Source of the DNA: Pseudomonadota bacterium | Lineage (GTDB): Bacteria > Pseudomonadota > Gammaproteobacteria > Steroidobacterales > Steroidobacteraceae | Assembly (NCBI GenBank): GCA_025355105.1 | Contig: JANYAE010000019.1 | Span: forward strand, 1 to 45,944 | Reading direction: 5' to 3' | Length of the DNA stretch: 45,944 nucleotides | Part shown: positions 1-8,073 of the stretch, piece after piece | How the letters are laid out: each line of letters starts with the position of its first letter | Position numbering within the stretch: the first letter of the stretch is position 1 | Notes under the pieces: generated by a model | The model's input: the letters and a program-made list of their open reading frames with translations, nothing else | Database searches by the model: none | Told to the model about the DNA's origin: nothing | Made by a program: the position numbers and the translations under genes

Positions 1-308
1 CGGATCTCGACCGAGCCGGACGGATCATTGCTGGCGCCCGCGAGGTCGGGAGGATTTGCCAGCAGCATCATTGTCCTGGTTACAGCTTCGGACATCTCCG
101 AGGCGATGGAAAACCGGCGCTTGTGGGCTGTCTCGAACGTCGTGCGCTTCTTGTGCTCATCGGTGTCGACCTCAGCCCCGAACTTCTTTAGTGCCTTGGC
201 CAACCGATGGGCTATGGCCTCGCGAAACAGATAGCCGACGATCAGCAGCCCGGCGCCGCCGCTGAGAAAGCCAAGACTGCTAGCGGCGACGTACTCGAGG
301 AATGACAT
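1..308 (-). CDS. Partial membrane-anchored hypothetical protein of the integrated element
   Basis: Not recognised. Reading the minus strand from the ATG at 308 gives an open frame that runs off the window start without a stop, about 102 residues visible. It begins MSFLEYVAASSLGF, has one hydrophobic segment at about residues 9-28 (ending GLLIVGYLF), then a basic, charged cytoplasmic-type stretch containing HKKRTTFETAHKRRF. The start is supported by GGAGG seven bases upstream (316-320 on the plus strand). Codon use is clearly less GC-biased than in the rest of the window (ATA, CTA, GTA, AAT and GCA all occur). Together with the adjacent tRNA fragment this suggests it was carried in by an integrative element. 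Function cannot be assigned. Confidence 0.6.
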   Translation of the reverse strand, partial: MSFLEYVAASSLGFLSGGAGLLIVGYLFREAIAHRLAKALKKFGAEVDTDEHKKRTTFETAHKRRFSIASEMSEAVTRTMMLLANPPDLAGASNDPSGSVEI

Positions 309-349
309 GCCAATGCCTCCCTGCCGACGCAGCGCCGCCCCTCCGTGGC

Positions 350-480
350 TGCTACTACGCTGCTACTAAGACCCGCGAGCGAGCGTGACTGAGGGCTACT
401 TTTAGCGCAACTGCGTCAAGTCAACCCTCTGATTCGGCTAGATTCGGCGGTGCTCGGCTACTTGCGCCTGCTACTTTTAA
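350..480 (+). repeat. GCTACT direct repeats next to the att site
   Basis: The motif GCTACT recurs in one orientation at 351-356, 362-367, 395-400, 457-462 and 470-475. Two copies extend to GCTACTTTTA (395-404 and 470-479), and the last of these runs into the tRNA fragment. Short directly repeated boxes beside an att core are typical of integrase arm-type binding sites or of excisionase sites. That role is inferred from position only. Confidence 0.4.
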
Positions 481-518
481 CCAGTTGGTCGCTGGTTCGA
501 TCCCAGCACGGCCCACCA
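474..518 (+). other. tRNA-Lys(UUU) 3' fragment, candidate attR of an integrated element
   Basis: The 45 bases read as tRNA positions 32-76. They give an anticodon loop CTTTTAA (474-480, anticodon TTT at 476-478), a 3' anticodon-stem strand CCAGT, a five-base variable loop, and a perfect T arm (GCTGG 491-495, loop TTCGATC, CCAGC 503-507). The acceptor strand ACGGCCC (508-514), discriminator A and CCA (516-518) follow. The bases before the loop (TGCTA, 469-473) cannot pair with CCAGT, and no D arm or 5' acceptor strand exists upstream, so this is a tRNA 3' end without its 5' half. Integrases that use tRNA genes as attB leave exactly this scar. The orientation puts the element on the left and the old chromosome on the right; the intact tRNA-Lys should lie beyond the other end of the element. 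Confidence 0.8.
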
Positions 519-1299
519 CTCCTGATCTGCGTCGTGCGCTGACCCGTTCCGATCGGCGTGGTCGGTCGCGACGCTCGCACCGGCGTGTTGCTCAACGCCA
601 CGAGCGCGGCGCCGGGCAGCACTACGCGGCGGCCAACGCCGAGCGCGGCTGCTGCGCGACGCGCAACGCGGCTTCCAGCGGTAGCTGCTGCACCGTCGGC
701 CGATGAGGCTCGCGCCTGTCGCGACGCGGACCTGGCACGAACGTGCAGCGCGCGAGTGGATCGCGAGCGGCCCCGGCCTCGACAGCCCGGCCGGGCGCTA
801 CCCGGCGTCGCTGCGCCCAACGCCGTGCTGCTGATGCGCGAGAGCGGCGTCGACGAGCCGTCGATCGACGCGGACACCGACGACCCGCTCGCCGAACTCA
901 CCGCGCGCGAGCGCGAGCACGCCATCAGCCTGCCGGGCGTCCTCACGCCGCGGCCGCTCACGCGCGCGAGCCGAAGGGGCCTCCGGCCGCTGACGCCGGC
1001 TCAACCCAGGCGCCAACGCGCGCCCCGCGGGTCGGGCGGCGCCCTGCCGGGCGCGGTGAGCCGGGCCACCGTCCGAGCCCGCCAGTGACTGGCTCGGCAG
1101 GCCGCCGCGGCAGCACTCGCGCCGGCTGCCGGCCGCGCGGGACCGCCGGCCGGCGAGCGTGTCGAACGGCTTTACACAACGGAAAGGTGCGTCGCAGAAA
1201 TACTCGAATAGTCAATGACATATATATTGGCACGGATCATGCTTTGTTCTCGGTACGCGGCGACGTCGCCTGCACCGAATCAGCCGGAGATTGACCCCA
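519..1299. other. Gene-poor GC-rich stretch downstream of the att site
   Basis: No convincing gene is present. Long open frames exist on both strands, as expected at this GC content, but they are low-complexity Arg/Ala/Pro/Gly strings with no domain. One short piece (about 823-960, plus strand, containing DPLAELTAREREH) has a more normal amino-acid mix and faintly recalls the start of a LuxR-type helix-turn-helix. At best it is a decayed remnant. Confidence 0.4.
1198..1232 (+). promoter_or_regulatory. AT-rich island, possible promoter of the PEP-CTERM gene
   Basis: A 35-bp AT-rich patch inside very GC-rich DNA, 68 bases before the PEP-CTERM gene start. It contains TATATT (1223-1228), one mismatch from a -10 box. 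No good -35 box is seen at the right distance, so this is a composition-based guess. Confidence 0.3.
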
Positions 1300-1962
1300 G
1301 TGAGCCTTCAGACCCGCCTTGCCGTTGCCGCCGTCCTCCTCAGCGCCGCCTCCATGGCGCAGGCCGTGTCGATCACCTTCGGCGGCTGCGCAGCCACCGA
1401 CGGCAGCGCCCTCACGACCTGCCAGACGACCGCGACGGTCGTCGACTTCAACGGCGGGCTGCCCTCAACGTACACCAGCACCGCCGGCGCTGGTGGCAAG
1501 GTGGTCAGCGGTTCGCAGGGCGGCCAGTTCGCCCAGCCGGGCGGCGGTGGCAGCGATCTGACGCCGTACCTGACGACGCCGGCGCCGGGCTCCAACGCGA
1601 TCGGCCAGGTCACGGCCGTGATCGGTGGCAGCTACAACTACTTCGGCCTCTACTGGGGCTCGATGGACGCGTACAACACGCTGAGCTTCTACAGCAACGG
1701 TACGCTGATCAGCACGCTGACCGGCCAGCAGGTCATCGCCGCGGGCACGGCGCTCGGCAACCAGACCGCGCCCGGCTCGAACCAGTACGTCAATTTCTGG
1801 TTCGGCAGCCAGAGCTTCGACAAGGTCGTGTTCGACTCGACCAACTTCGCCTTCGAGTCCGACAACCACGCCTATGCGAACGTCCCGGAACCGGCGACGC
1901 TCGGGCTTCTCGGCCTCGGCCTCGCCGGCATCGGCCTCTCGCGGCGCCGCAAAGTCCGCTGA
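1300..1962 (+). CDS. PEP-CTERM sorting-domain protein
   Basis: A secreted protein of 220 residues. It has an N-terminal signal peptide (MSLQTRLAVAAVLLSAASMAQA), a Gly/Ser/Thr/Asn-rich body of about 165 residues that looks like a beta-sandwich surface domain, and a C-terminal tripartite signal: VPEPATLG, a hydrophobic helix (LLGLGLAGIGL) and a basic tail SRRRKVR. This is the canonical PEP-CTERM tag, which an exosortase/EpsH-type transpeptidase recognises and cleaves in exopolysaccharide-producing Gram-negatives. The GTG at 1300 is preferred because GGAG (1286-1289) lies ten bases upstream; a TTG at 1291 would be too close to it. The exosortase itself is not in the window. The role of the body domain is unknown. 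A terminator follows 22 bases after the stop. Confidence 0.85.
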   Translation: MSLQTRLAVAAVLLSAASMAQAVSITFGGCAATDGSALTTCQTTATVVDFNGGLPSTYTSTAGAGGKVVSGSQGGQFAQPGGGGSDLTPYLTTPAPGSNAIGQVTAVIGGSYNYFGLYWGSMDAYNTLSFYSNGTLISTLTGQQVIAAGTALGNQTAPGSNQYVNFWFGSQSFDKVVFDSTNFAFESDNHAYANVPEPATLGLLGLGLAGIGLSRRRKVR

Positions 1963-1984
1963 ACGACCCGCTCGCTTCGCCAGA

Positions 1985-2010
1985 AACCCCGGCCACGCGC
2001 CGGGGTTTTT
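1985..2010 (+). terminator. Intrinsic terminator
   Basis: A nine-base-pair GC-rich stem, AACCCCGGC (1985-1993) with GCCGGGGTT (1999-2007), closes a five-base loop and is followed by further T residues (five in all, 2006-2010). It sits between the convergent PEP-CTERM and TonB-receptor genes and terminates the plus-strand transcript; the minus-strand version has a poorer U tract. Confidence 0.85.
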
Positions 2011-2049
2011 GTCTGTGGCGCCGGCAGCTCGCGCGGCAACCGACCGCGA

Positions 2050-4047
2050 TCAGCGATCGACCGTGAAGCTGACCATGAAGCGGCGGCCGAACTCCGGAAT
2101 CACCTGGCCCACCGCCGAGACGTGCAGGCCACGCGCATCGGTCAGGTTCATCGCATCGAAGCGCACGCTGAACGGGTGCGTGCCCAACTTCGATTCGTAG
2201 CGGACCCCGGCGCTCAGCGTCGTCAGCGGCGGCAGCATGAACTGGATCCCGGCCGGTGTCGTCGTTTCGTTGCCGAGCGACACCACCCGCGACGACAGCC
2301 GGCTGAGCTGCAGCGAAGCGGCCAGCCGCCGCCAGCGCGCCGGCGCGTAGTCGAGGTTCAGGCTGAGCGTGAGCGGCACCGGCCCGATCGGCACCGTGCC
2401 CTCGGCGCTCGGGTCGGCAACCGTGCGCTCGAGGCGCGGCCGCAGCCAGACGCCGCCGCCGAGCAGCGTCAGGCCGTCGGCGGCATAGACGAGCGACGCT
2501 TCGGCCCCGCGGTGACGCACCCGGCCGAGCGCCGCGTAGCGGTCGAGGGCGTCGAGATTGAAGTACGCCTTGTCGATCTCGAAGGCGCCGACCACCATCG
2601 ACAGGTGGTCCGCCGGCGCGTAGCGCAGGCCGGCGTCCAGCTGGTGCGTGCGGGTCGCCGGCGGCGGCTCGCCGCGGTTCGACGCGGTGGTCGGTGCGAG
2701 CGCCGAGTCCTCGAGCCCCTGCACGAAACTGCCGTAAAGTGTGACGCTGCGACCGGCGTCGGCGGTGAAGCGCAGGCTGCCGAGCCACGGCGCGGCGTCG
2801 AGCGACAGGCGCTGCGGCAGGCCGTCCTGGTAGGTATGCAGCGTGCGCCGGTAGTGGCTCTTCAGGATCCCGACGCCGAGCGTGCCGACCCCCTGCCAGC
2901 GCTCCTCGAATACCAGGCCGACGTCCGCCTGCCTGGTGCGGTCGATGTTCGCACCGACACCGGCGTCGGCCGGTGGCGCGCAATCGATCGCCGTCGCATC
3001 CAGGCTCGTGTCGTCGCAGCGCACCAGGCTGTCGCCGCCGTAGGCGCGATCGGCGCTGCGACCGCGGACCGAGAGCTCGAACTTGCGTTGATGGCGATCG
3101 CCGCCGAAGCGCCGCTCGAGGCGCAGCTCGCCGGAGGTTGATACCGAGCTGAGCGGCGGAATCAGGTCAAGGTAGTGGGCGACGCCGCGCTCTCCCAGCG
3201 AGGCCGACAGCAGGTACTCCTCGAGGTGCGAGCGCCGGTCCTGCTCGGTGGCGCGAAACAGCCCGCCGAGCAGCGTCCAGCCGCTGCTCAGGTCCTGGCG
3301 GACCACGAGCCCGAGCACGCCGGTCCGCCAGCCGTAGCTCGTGTAGCGCTGCGCGGCGAGCTCGCGGACGTCGAAGGACGGCGGCAGCAGCGTCGAGTCG
3401 GTGTACACCGCCGGCACGAGTTCATGCTGGCCGCCGTTCATGACGGACCAGAACGGCACGACCTCGGTGTGCTCGCTCGGCCGCCAGCGCAGCGTGCCGC
3501 CGAGGCCGAGGTTCTGGCTCTGCCGCGACTGGTCCGGGCCGAAGTCGCCGTTGTAAGCCGCGCACAGCGAGCCGCCGAGCGTCGGCGTCAAGGGCGCCTG
3601 GCCGAGGAGCAGCGCCGAGCTTTCCCGGTAGGGACCGCGGCTCAGCGCCGCGCTCAGCGACGACTGCTCGCCGGGCAGGTGCAGGCGCAGATCGGCGATG
3701 CCGGTCGGCGAGGGGAAGCTATAGGACTGCGCGGTGATGCCGATCCGCATGACGATCGCCCGCGCCGTGCAGGGGCCGACGTAGTTGCTCGGGTTGTCGA
3801 AGTACAGGCCCTCGATGCGCAGGTTGCCTGCCTGCTGCGGGCTGAAGCCGCGGGCGTCGGCAGCCGAATAGAGGCCGATCACCTGGTTGCCGACGGCGAG
3901 GCCGAAGGCGTCCTCGGCGGCGGTGACGGCGTTTTCCTGGGCCCGCTCGGCGCGCGCCGCCGGCGCGTGGCCGAGCAGCGCCAGCACCAGCGCGAGCGGC
4001 GCCATCCCGCGGCGCCATCCCGGACTTTGCAACGAGGCCTGCGCCAC
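2050..4047 (-). CDS. TonB-dependent outer-membrane receptor
   Basis: A 665-residue outer-membrane receptor that would import a ligand using TonB energy. A signal peptide ends near APAARA (residue 33). A plug-like region follows at about 45-190 with the motif DARGFSPQQAGNLRIEGLYFD, the counterpart of the usual VRGF...RIDGV plug strand. The rest is an aromatic- and charge-alternating beta-barrel ending GRRFMVSFTVDR. I see no obvious TonB box before the plug. The GTG start at 4047 has GGGAG just upstream; an ATG at 4005 is the alternative. It lies 94 bases downstream of the GH81 glucanase on the same strand, so the two are probably co-transcribed. That favours an oligosaccharide ligand, but siderophore or other ligands cannot be excluded. 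Confidence 0.8.
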   Translation of the reverse strand: MAQASLQSPGWRRGMAPLALVLALLGHAPAARAERAQENAVTAAEDAFGLAVGNQVIGLYSAADARGFSPQQAGNLRIEGLYFDNPSNYVGPCTARAIVMRIGITAQSYSFPSPTGIADLRLHLPGEQSSLSAALSRGPYRESSALLLGQAPLTPTLGGSLCAAYNGDFGPDQSRQSQNLGLGGTLRWRPSEHTEVVPFWSVMNGGQHELVPAVYTDSTLLPPSFDVRELAAQRYTSYGWRTGVLGLVVRQDLSSGWTLLGGLFRATEQDRRSHLEEYLLSASLGERGVAHYLDLIPPLSSVSTSGELRLERRFGGDRHQRKFELSVRGRSADRAYGGDSLVRCDDTSLDATAIDCAPPADAGVGANIDRTRQADVGLVFEERWQGVGTLGVGILKSHYRRTLHTYQDGLPQRLSLDAAPWLGSLRFTADAGRSVTLYGSFVQGLEDSALAPTTASNRGEPPPATRTHQLDAGLRYAPADHLSMVVGAFEIDKAYFNLDALDRYAALGRVRHRGAEASLVYAADGLTLLGGGVWLRPRLERTVADPSAEGTVPIGPVPLTLSLNLDYAPARWRRLAASLQLSRLSSRVVSLGNETTTPAGIQFMLPPLTTLSAGVRYESKLGTHPFSVRFDAMNLTDARGLHVSAVGQVIPEFGRRFMVSFTVDR

Positions 4048-4141
4048 TCACGCTCCCGAGGCGAAACGACGCAGCATACCGTGCCGCCACCGCGATCGGC
4101 GCGGCCCGATCAGCGGCGGCTACCGCCGGCGCCGGGCGTCG

Positions 4142-6493
4142 CTAGTGGGCGCGCGCCAGCGAGTGCGGCGGGACGCTGAGCACCTTGCCGCTACTGAAGG
4201 TGACCGTCAGCGCCGTAGCGCGGGCGTTGTAGGCGAGATAGGTGCGCACGTCACCGGCATTCTTGAAGACGCCGTAAAGCGGCGTGTCGGCGGTGACCGT
4301 CAGGTCCGGCCGGCCCATCTCGCCGAGACTCGCCAGCCAGTAGAACGTGTGCGAGCGCGTCTCGCCGAACTCGACGTAGCCGTTCGGGTTCCAGAGCGCG
4401 CGGCCGGCCGCCGGGTCGGCCAGTGCCAGCCACGAGGCAATGATGTCCTGCCAGACGTCAGGCGGCGTGCCGTCGGTCTTGCCGTTGCCCTCGTAGCGCC
4501 GACGCTTGTCCGGCAGCGCACCGATGATCCGGCCGACCGCGGCCGGATCGGCGCCGAGGTAACTGGACGCCGCCGTGATCGGCAGCGCATTGATGCCGGC
4601 GATCTGCCGCGGCTCCTCGGTCCACCAGCTGTTGTAGGCGTACTGACCGCCGAAGATCATGCTCGCGAACGGCTCGCCGAATTCCGGGGCGATGACCTGG
4701 TGGTCGAGGTCGAACCAGTACTGCTGCACCGAGGCCACCTCGCTCGTATAGAGAAAGATGCCGAGATCGCGCAGCGCGCGGTCGCCCGTGATCTCGCCGA
4801 GCAGCAGCAGGCTCGCCCACGCGTTGACGGCCTCCGACGACGATTCCTGGTTGTTCCCGGCCAGCAGACTGCCGGTCCCAGACGCCCACGAGTGACCCTC
4901 GTAGGCGTCGAAATGGCGCAGGAACGGATAGTCGGCGCGGCCGCGCTCGGCGGTCGCGATGTCGGCGACCAGCTTGGCCAGCATGCCGCCCCAGTGCTCC
5001 TTCGCCAGCCAGTCGCGGTCGCGGATCGCGATCTGCGCGGCCGCCATCAGCCAGTAGCCGTAGTGGAAGTGGTGATCGTTCATGTTCTGGATGCTGTTGT
5101 ACTCCTGCGGGATGCCGATGAAGGTCCCGAGGCGCGCATCCTCGACGAAGTAGCCGGCGTGACGGCCGTCGAACCAGCGCTCCAGCTGGCCCTTGAGCTG
5201 CGCGAGCAGCGCGTCGCGCCATGGCCGCTGACCCTCAGCCTCGGCGATGCTGAGGAGCTGGGCGATGGCGTTCAAGCGTTTGCCGGTCCAGTAGGTGCCG
5301 ACGCCGCTGCCAGGCATCGACGGCGCCGGCGCCGCCAGATCGCGCGCGAGCAGGCCGGCAAGCGTCGCGCGATCGGCCGTGCCTTCGAGGCCGCCCCAGA
5401 ACGGCACGATGCCGTGGTAGGCGCGGGTGATCGAGAACTGATTGGCGGCGATCAGGCGAATCGGGCCGCGCACCGAGTCGTACTGGTAACGCGCGGTCGG
5501 CGCCGTCTCGAGCGCCGCCCAGTGATGCGGATAGAGCCCCATGAAGGTCGTCAGGCCGTCACCCTCGCGGGCCACGGTCGTCACCGTGAAGCTCGTGGTC
5601 ACGCGGCTGGCGCGCTCGTCGTAGGTCCACGCCACGCGCGTCTGCGTCGGAAAAGCGTAGGCAACAGCGAGGAAGTCGGCAACCGTCCGGTCGCGCGCGT
5701 CGGGCAGGCCGGCGACCGAGAAATAGCGCGCGCGCGCCGGCAGATGCAGCACGAGCTCGCTCGGCCGCGACCAGTCCCAGGTCGCGCCGCGCGGTGCGAA
5801 CACCGCGTAGGAGTGGCCAGCGATCGTGAACGCCGCGACGCGCGCGTCACGCGCCGGATCGGCCGGGTTCCACAGGATCCGCGGTGCGGCGGCGAGGTGC
5901 AGGCGCACGTCACCGGCGCTGCACTCGAAGTAGCTGAACGGGCTGCCGTGCAGGATCGTGGCCGTGAGCGCCTGGCCGGCGCCGCCGGCCATGCGGATCT
6001 CGGCCAGCCAGTCCGAGTTGCGCGACAGCCGCGCGTCGCGCGGCGCGAAGCCGAGCGGCACGACCGTGACCGCGGCCGAATGCAGGTAGCGCATTTCCTT
6101 CTTGGCGCCACGGTCCTGGACCATGAGTTCGCGCTGCGGCGCACCGAGTTCGAAGCCCTCCGGCCCGGCCCGGTAGCTCAGCGGCAGCGCGTACAAGGGC
6201 TCCGACCAGCGCCGGAACATCACCGACGAGTACCACTGATTCGTCGGCGCGGCAGCACCGGCCGCGGCGCCGCTGCGAAAGGCCGCCGGCGGCGGCACGA
6301 CGTCGATCCCGAGCGCGCCGTGCTTCGGCGCGAGGTAATACCTGCCGAGGCCGGTCGTCTGCGCGCCGTCGGCGAGCGCCTCGGCCGAGGCCGCCGACGG
6401 CAGGCACGACAGCGCGACGAGCAGCGCGAGCGGCCACGCCGCGCGGGCCGCTACCGGGGTCAGGCCGCCGCGCGGCCGACAGGCGGTCAGCAT
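4142..6493 (-). CDS. Glycoside hydrolase family 81 endo-beta-1,3-glucanase
   Basis: A secreted enzyme of 783 residues that should cleave internal beta-1,3-glucosidic bonds (laminarin, curdlan, callose or fungal wall glucan). With the chosen ATG at 6493 it has a signal peptide ending SAASA. The N-terminal half carries the family motif TNQWYSS, and the C-terminal half holds the catalytic helical-barrel motifs NDHHFHYGYW (about 472-481), EGHSWASG (about 532-539) and NNQESSSEAVNAW (about 547-559), the last carrying the conserved Glu residues. This combination is diagnostic for GH81. An upstream extension to 6628 is possible but begins with an Arg-rich non-signal sequence; the run GGGGGA just upstream supports the inner start. 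The TonB receptor follows on the same strand. No carbohydrate-binding module is obvious. Confidence 0.9.
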   Translation of the reverse strand: MLTACRPRGGLTPVAARAAWPLALLVALSCLPSAASAEALADGAQTTGLGRYYLAPKHGALGIDVVPPPAAFRSGAAAGAAAPTNQWYSSVMFRRWSEPLYALPLSYRAGPEGFELGAPQRELMVQDRGAKKEMRYLHSAAVTVVPLGFAPRDARLSRNSDWLAEIRMAGGAGQALTATILHGSPFSYFECSAGDVRLHLAAAPRILWNPADPARDARVAAFTIAGHSYAVFAPRGATWDWSRPSELVLHLPARARYFSVAGLPDARDRTVADFLAVAYAFPTQTRVAWTYDERASRVTTSFTVTTVAREGDGLTTFMGLYPHHWAALETAPTARYQYDSVRGPIRLIAANQFSITRAYHGIVPFWGGLEGTADRATLAGLLARDLAAPAPSMPGSGVGTYWTGKRLNAIAQLLSIAEAEGQRPWRDALLAQLKGQLERWFDGRHAGYFVEDARLGTFIGIPQEYNSIQNMNDHHFHYGYWLMAAAQIAIRDRDWLAKEHWGGMLAKLVADIATAERGRADYPFLRHFDAYEGHSWASGTGSLLAGNNQESSSEAVNAWASLLLLGEITGDRALRDLGIFLYTSEVASVQQYWFDLDHQVIAPEFGEPFASMIFGGQYAYNSWWTEEPRQIAGINALPITAASSYLGADPAAVGRIIGALPDKRRRYEGNGKTDGTPPDVWQDIIASWLALADPAAGRALWNPNGYVEFGETRSHTFYWLASLGEMGRPDLTVTADTPLYGVFKNAGDVRTYLAYNARATALTVTFSSGKVLSVPPHSLARAH

Positions 6494-6711
6494 TCGGTCA
6501 ATCCCCCGCAGCGCAGCCTGGCCCGTCACGTGGCCAGCGCCTGCAGGTGCCGATCTTCGCATCCTGCTCCGCAGCGCGCCACGTTGCGGGGAGCGCCATT
6601 GTTGCGGTCGCGCACACGCACGTGGCAATTGCGCATTGGCGCGAGCGCTGCCGCCGGTTCCACTAGGGCACGTTGCCCCACTGCGAACGTGCCCGGAGAG
6701 CGCGCGAGCCT

Positions 6712-7188
6712 ATGACGCTGGTTATCACATCGCCTGCCTACGCCGCCGAGGCCGACATCCCGGCGCGCTACACCTGCGACGGCGAGGACCTGTCGCCGCC
6801 GCTGGCCTTCGCGGGACTGCCGGCCGGCACCGCCAGTCTGGTGCTGATCGTCGAGGACCCGGATGCGCCGGATCCGGCAGCGCCGCAGCGGACCTGGGTG
6901 CACTGGATCGTCTACAACATCCCGCCGACCACCCGCGCGTTCGCCGAGAACGCCGCGCGCCGCGGCCTGCCGCCCGGTGCGCGCATCGGTCGCAACGACT
7001 GGGGGCGAAGCGGCTACGGCGGGCCGTGCCCGCCGATCGGCCGGCACCGCTACGTGCACCGGCTGCTGGCGCTCGACACGCTGCTCACGGACCTCGACAG
7101 CCCGACCCGGACCGAGCTCGAGCAGGCCGTCGCGGCCCACGTGCTCGAAGCGGCCACCCTGACCGCACGTTACGCCCGCGGCGGCTGA
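6712..7188 (+). CDS. YbhB/YbcL-type PEBP-fold protein
   Basis: A 158-residue protein of the bacterial phosphatidylethanolamine-binding (Raf-kinase-inhibitor-like) family. It shows the family signatures DPDAPDP followed by TWVHWIVYNIP (about 45-70) and GYGGPCPPIGRHRYVHRLLALD (about 102-123), which form the anion-binding pocket. Members are small soluble proteins whose bacterial role is unresolved; ligand-binding and inhibitory functions have been suggested. There is no signal peptide, so it is probably cytoplasmic. The ATG at 6712 has GGAG about 14 bases upstream. It is divergent from the GH81 gene (218-bp gap) and on the same strand as the methyltransferase-like gene 89 bp downstream. Confidence 0.85.
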   Translation: MTLVITSPAYAAEADIPARYTCDGEDLSPPLAFAGLPAGTASLVLIVEDPDAPDPAAPQRTWVHWIVYNIPPTTRAFAENAARRGLPPGARIGRNDWGRSGYGGPCPPIGRHRYVHRLLALDTLLTDLDSPTRTELEQAVAAHVLEAATLTARYARGG

Positions 7189-7277
7189 GGCGATTGCCGG
7201 CCGGCCGGCACCTCGGCGACACTCGGCATTCACGGCTGGCCGGCCCGCTGCCGGCATCACGCGCTGCGGCAACCTGC

Positions 7278-8060
7278 ATGCTGTCCCTGACGGATCGTCT
7301 GCGCTCGGCTCACTACGCGCTCTGGCTGCGTGTGTCGCAGCGTCTCGGACGCGTCCGCGGACCGCGGCCTGAGCAGCCGGCCGGCGCGCTGCCGGCGGCG
7401 CTGCCGGCCAGCACGCGGACCCGCGTCGCCGCGCTGGTCGCGCGTTACGGCGTCCGCTTCGAGGCCTGCTACGGCGCGCCCACGGCGCTCGCGAACTACG
7501 CCCGCCTCGAGCTGCTCGACCGCAGCCTCGCGGCCTTCGCCGCCGCCGCGCCACTTAATCGCGTCGCGCACGACGTCGGCTGCGCGAGCTTCTGGTACGC
7601 CGCCGCGTTGCACGCGGCCTTTCGCCCGTCGGCGCTGACGGGCTTCGAGCTCGAGGGCTTCCGGCGACTGCGCGGCACGGTCAACCGGGCCGAGCGGGCG
7701 CTCGGCTATGCGCAGGGGCTGCCGCAGACCGAGTTCGTGATCGCCGACTACGGCGCGGTCACGCGCCGCGCCGGACTGGTGACGGCCTTCTTCCCGTTCG
7801 TCAGCGAGCAGCCGGTACTCGCCTGGCGGCTGCCGCTCGCGGTGCTCGGTCCGCAGCGACTGTTCGCGCGGATCCGCGCCAATCTCGAGGCAGACGGAGA
7901 ATTCTGGATGGTGAACCACGGCGAGCGCGAGTCGGCCCTCGCCTCGGCGCTCGCATCGGCGGCCGGCTTGGTGCGCGAGGGCGAGTACGTCGACCGCGAG
8001 CCGCTGCTGGCGCGACCGGAGCCAGCGGTGGTGAGCCGCTGGACTCCGCGGGCAGGCTAG
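7278..8060 (+). CDS. Class I methyltransferase-like protein
   Basis: A 260-residue soluble protein. The segment NRVAHDVGCASFWYAAAL at about residues 95-112 resembles motif I (D-x-G-C/x-G) of Rossmann-fold SAM-dependent methyltransferases. It is followed by an acidic strand end (LTGFELEGFRRL) where SAM ribose would bind and by a later TEFVIADY strand resembling motif III. The glycine loop is degenerate (DVGCAS instead of DxGxGxG), so activity is uncertain. The C-terminal half (residues about 160-250) shows a strand like those preceding the active site, GEFWMVNHGE. The substrate is unknown. It may be co-transcribed with the upstream PEBP-fold gene and converges on cytochrome c4 with 13 bases between stops. 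Confidence 0.55.
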   Translation: MLSLTDRLRSAHYALWLRVSQRLGRVRGPRPEQPAGALPAALPASTRTRVAALVARYGVRFEACYGAPTALANYARLELLDRSLAAFAAAAPLNRVAHDVGCASFWYAAALHAAFRPSALTGFELEGFRRLRGTVNRAERALGYAQGLPQTEFVIADYGAVTRRAGLVTAFFPFVSEQPVLAWRLPLAVLGPQRLFARIRANLEADGEFWMVNHGERESALASALASAAGLVREGEYVDREPLLARPEPAVVSRWTPRAG

Positions 8061-8073
8061 CGGGCAGCGCGCC

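Noticed and set aside
474..518. Intact tRNA-Lys gene
   Set aside because: The 5' acceptor strand, D arm and 5' anticodon stem are missing; upstream bases do not pair with CCAGT.
458..961. Long minus-strand frame (167 residues) over the tRNA fragment and beyond
   Set aside because: Composition is Arg/Ser/Ala-rich without any domain, no ribosome site, and it crosses the tRNA-Lys fragment.
6593..6645. Palindromic operator (GCAATTGC and nearby CGCCA/TGGCG) between GH81 and the PEBP gene
   Set aside because: Symmetry is short and imperfect; too weak to call a regulator site.
3887..6715. 942-residue plus-strand frame antisense to the GH81 gene
   Set aside because: It is a GC-driven shadow of the real gene, Arg-rich and without motifs; the opposite strand encodes a clear GH81 enzyme.
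7189..7277. Repeated CCGGC words as a REP-like element
   Set aside because: Simple GC-rich words without a defined hairpin or second copies elsewhere in the window.
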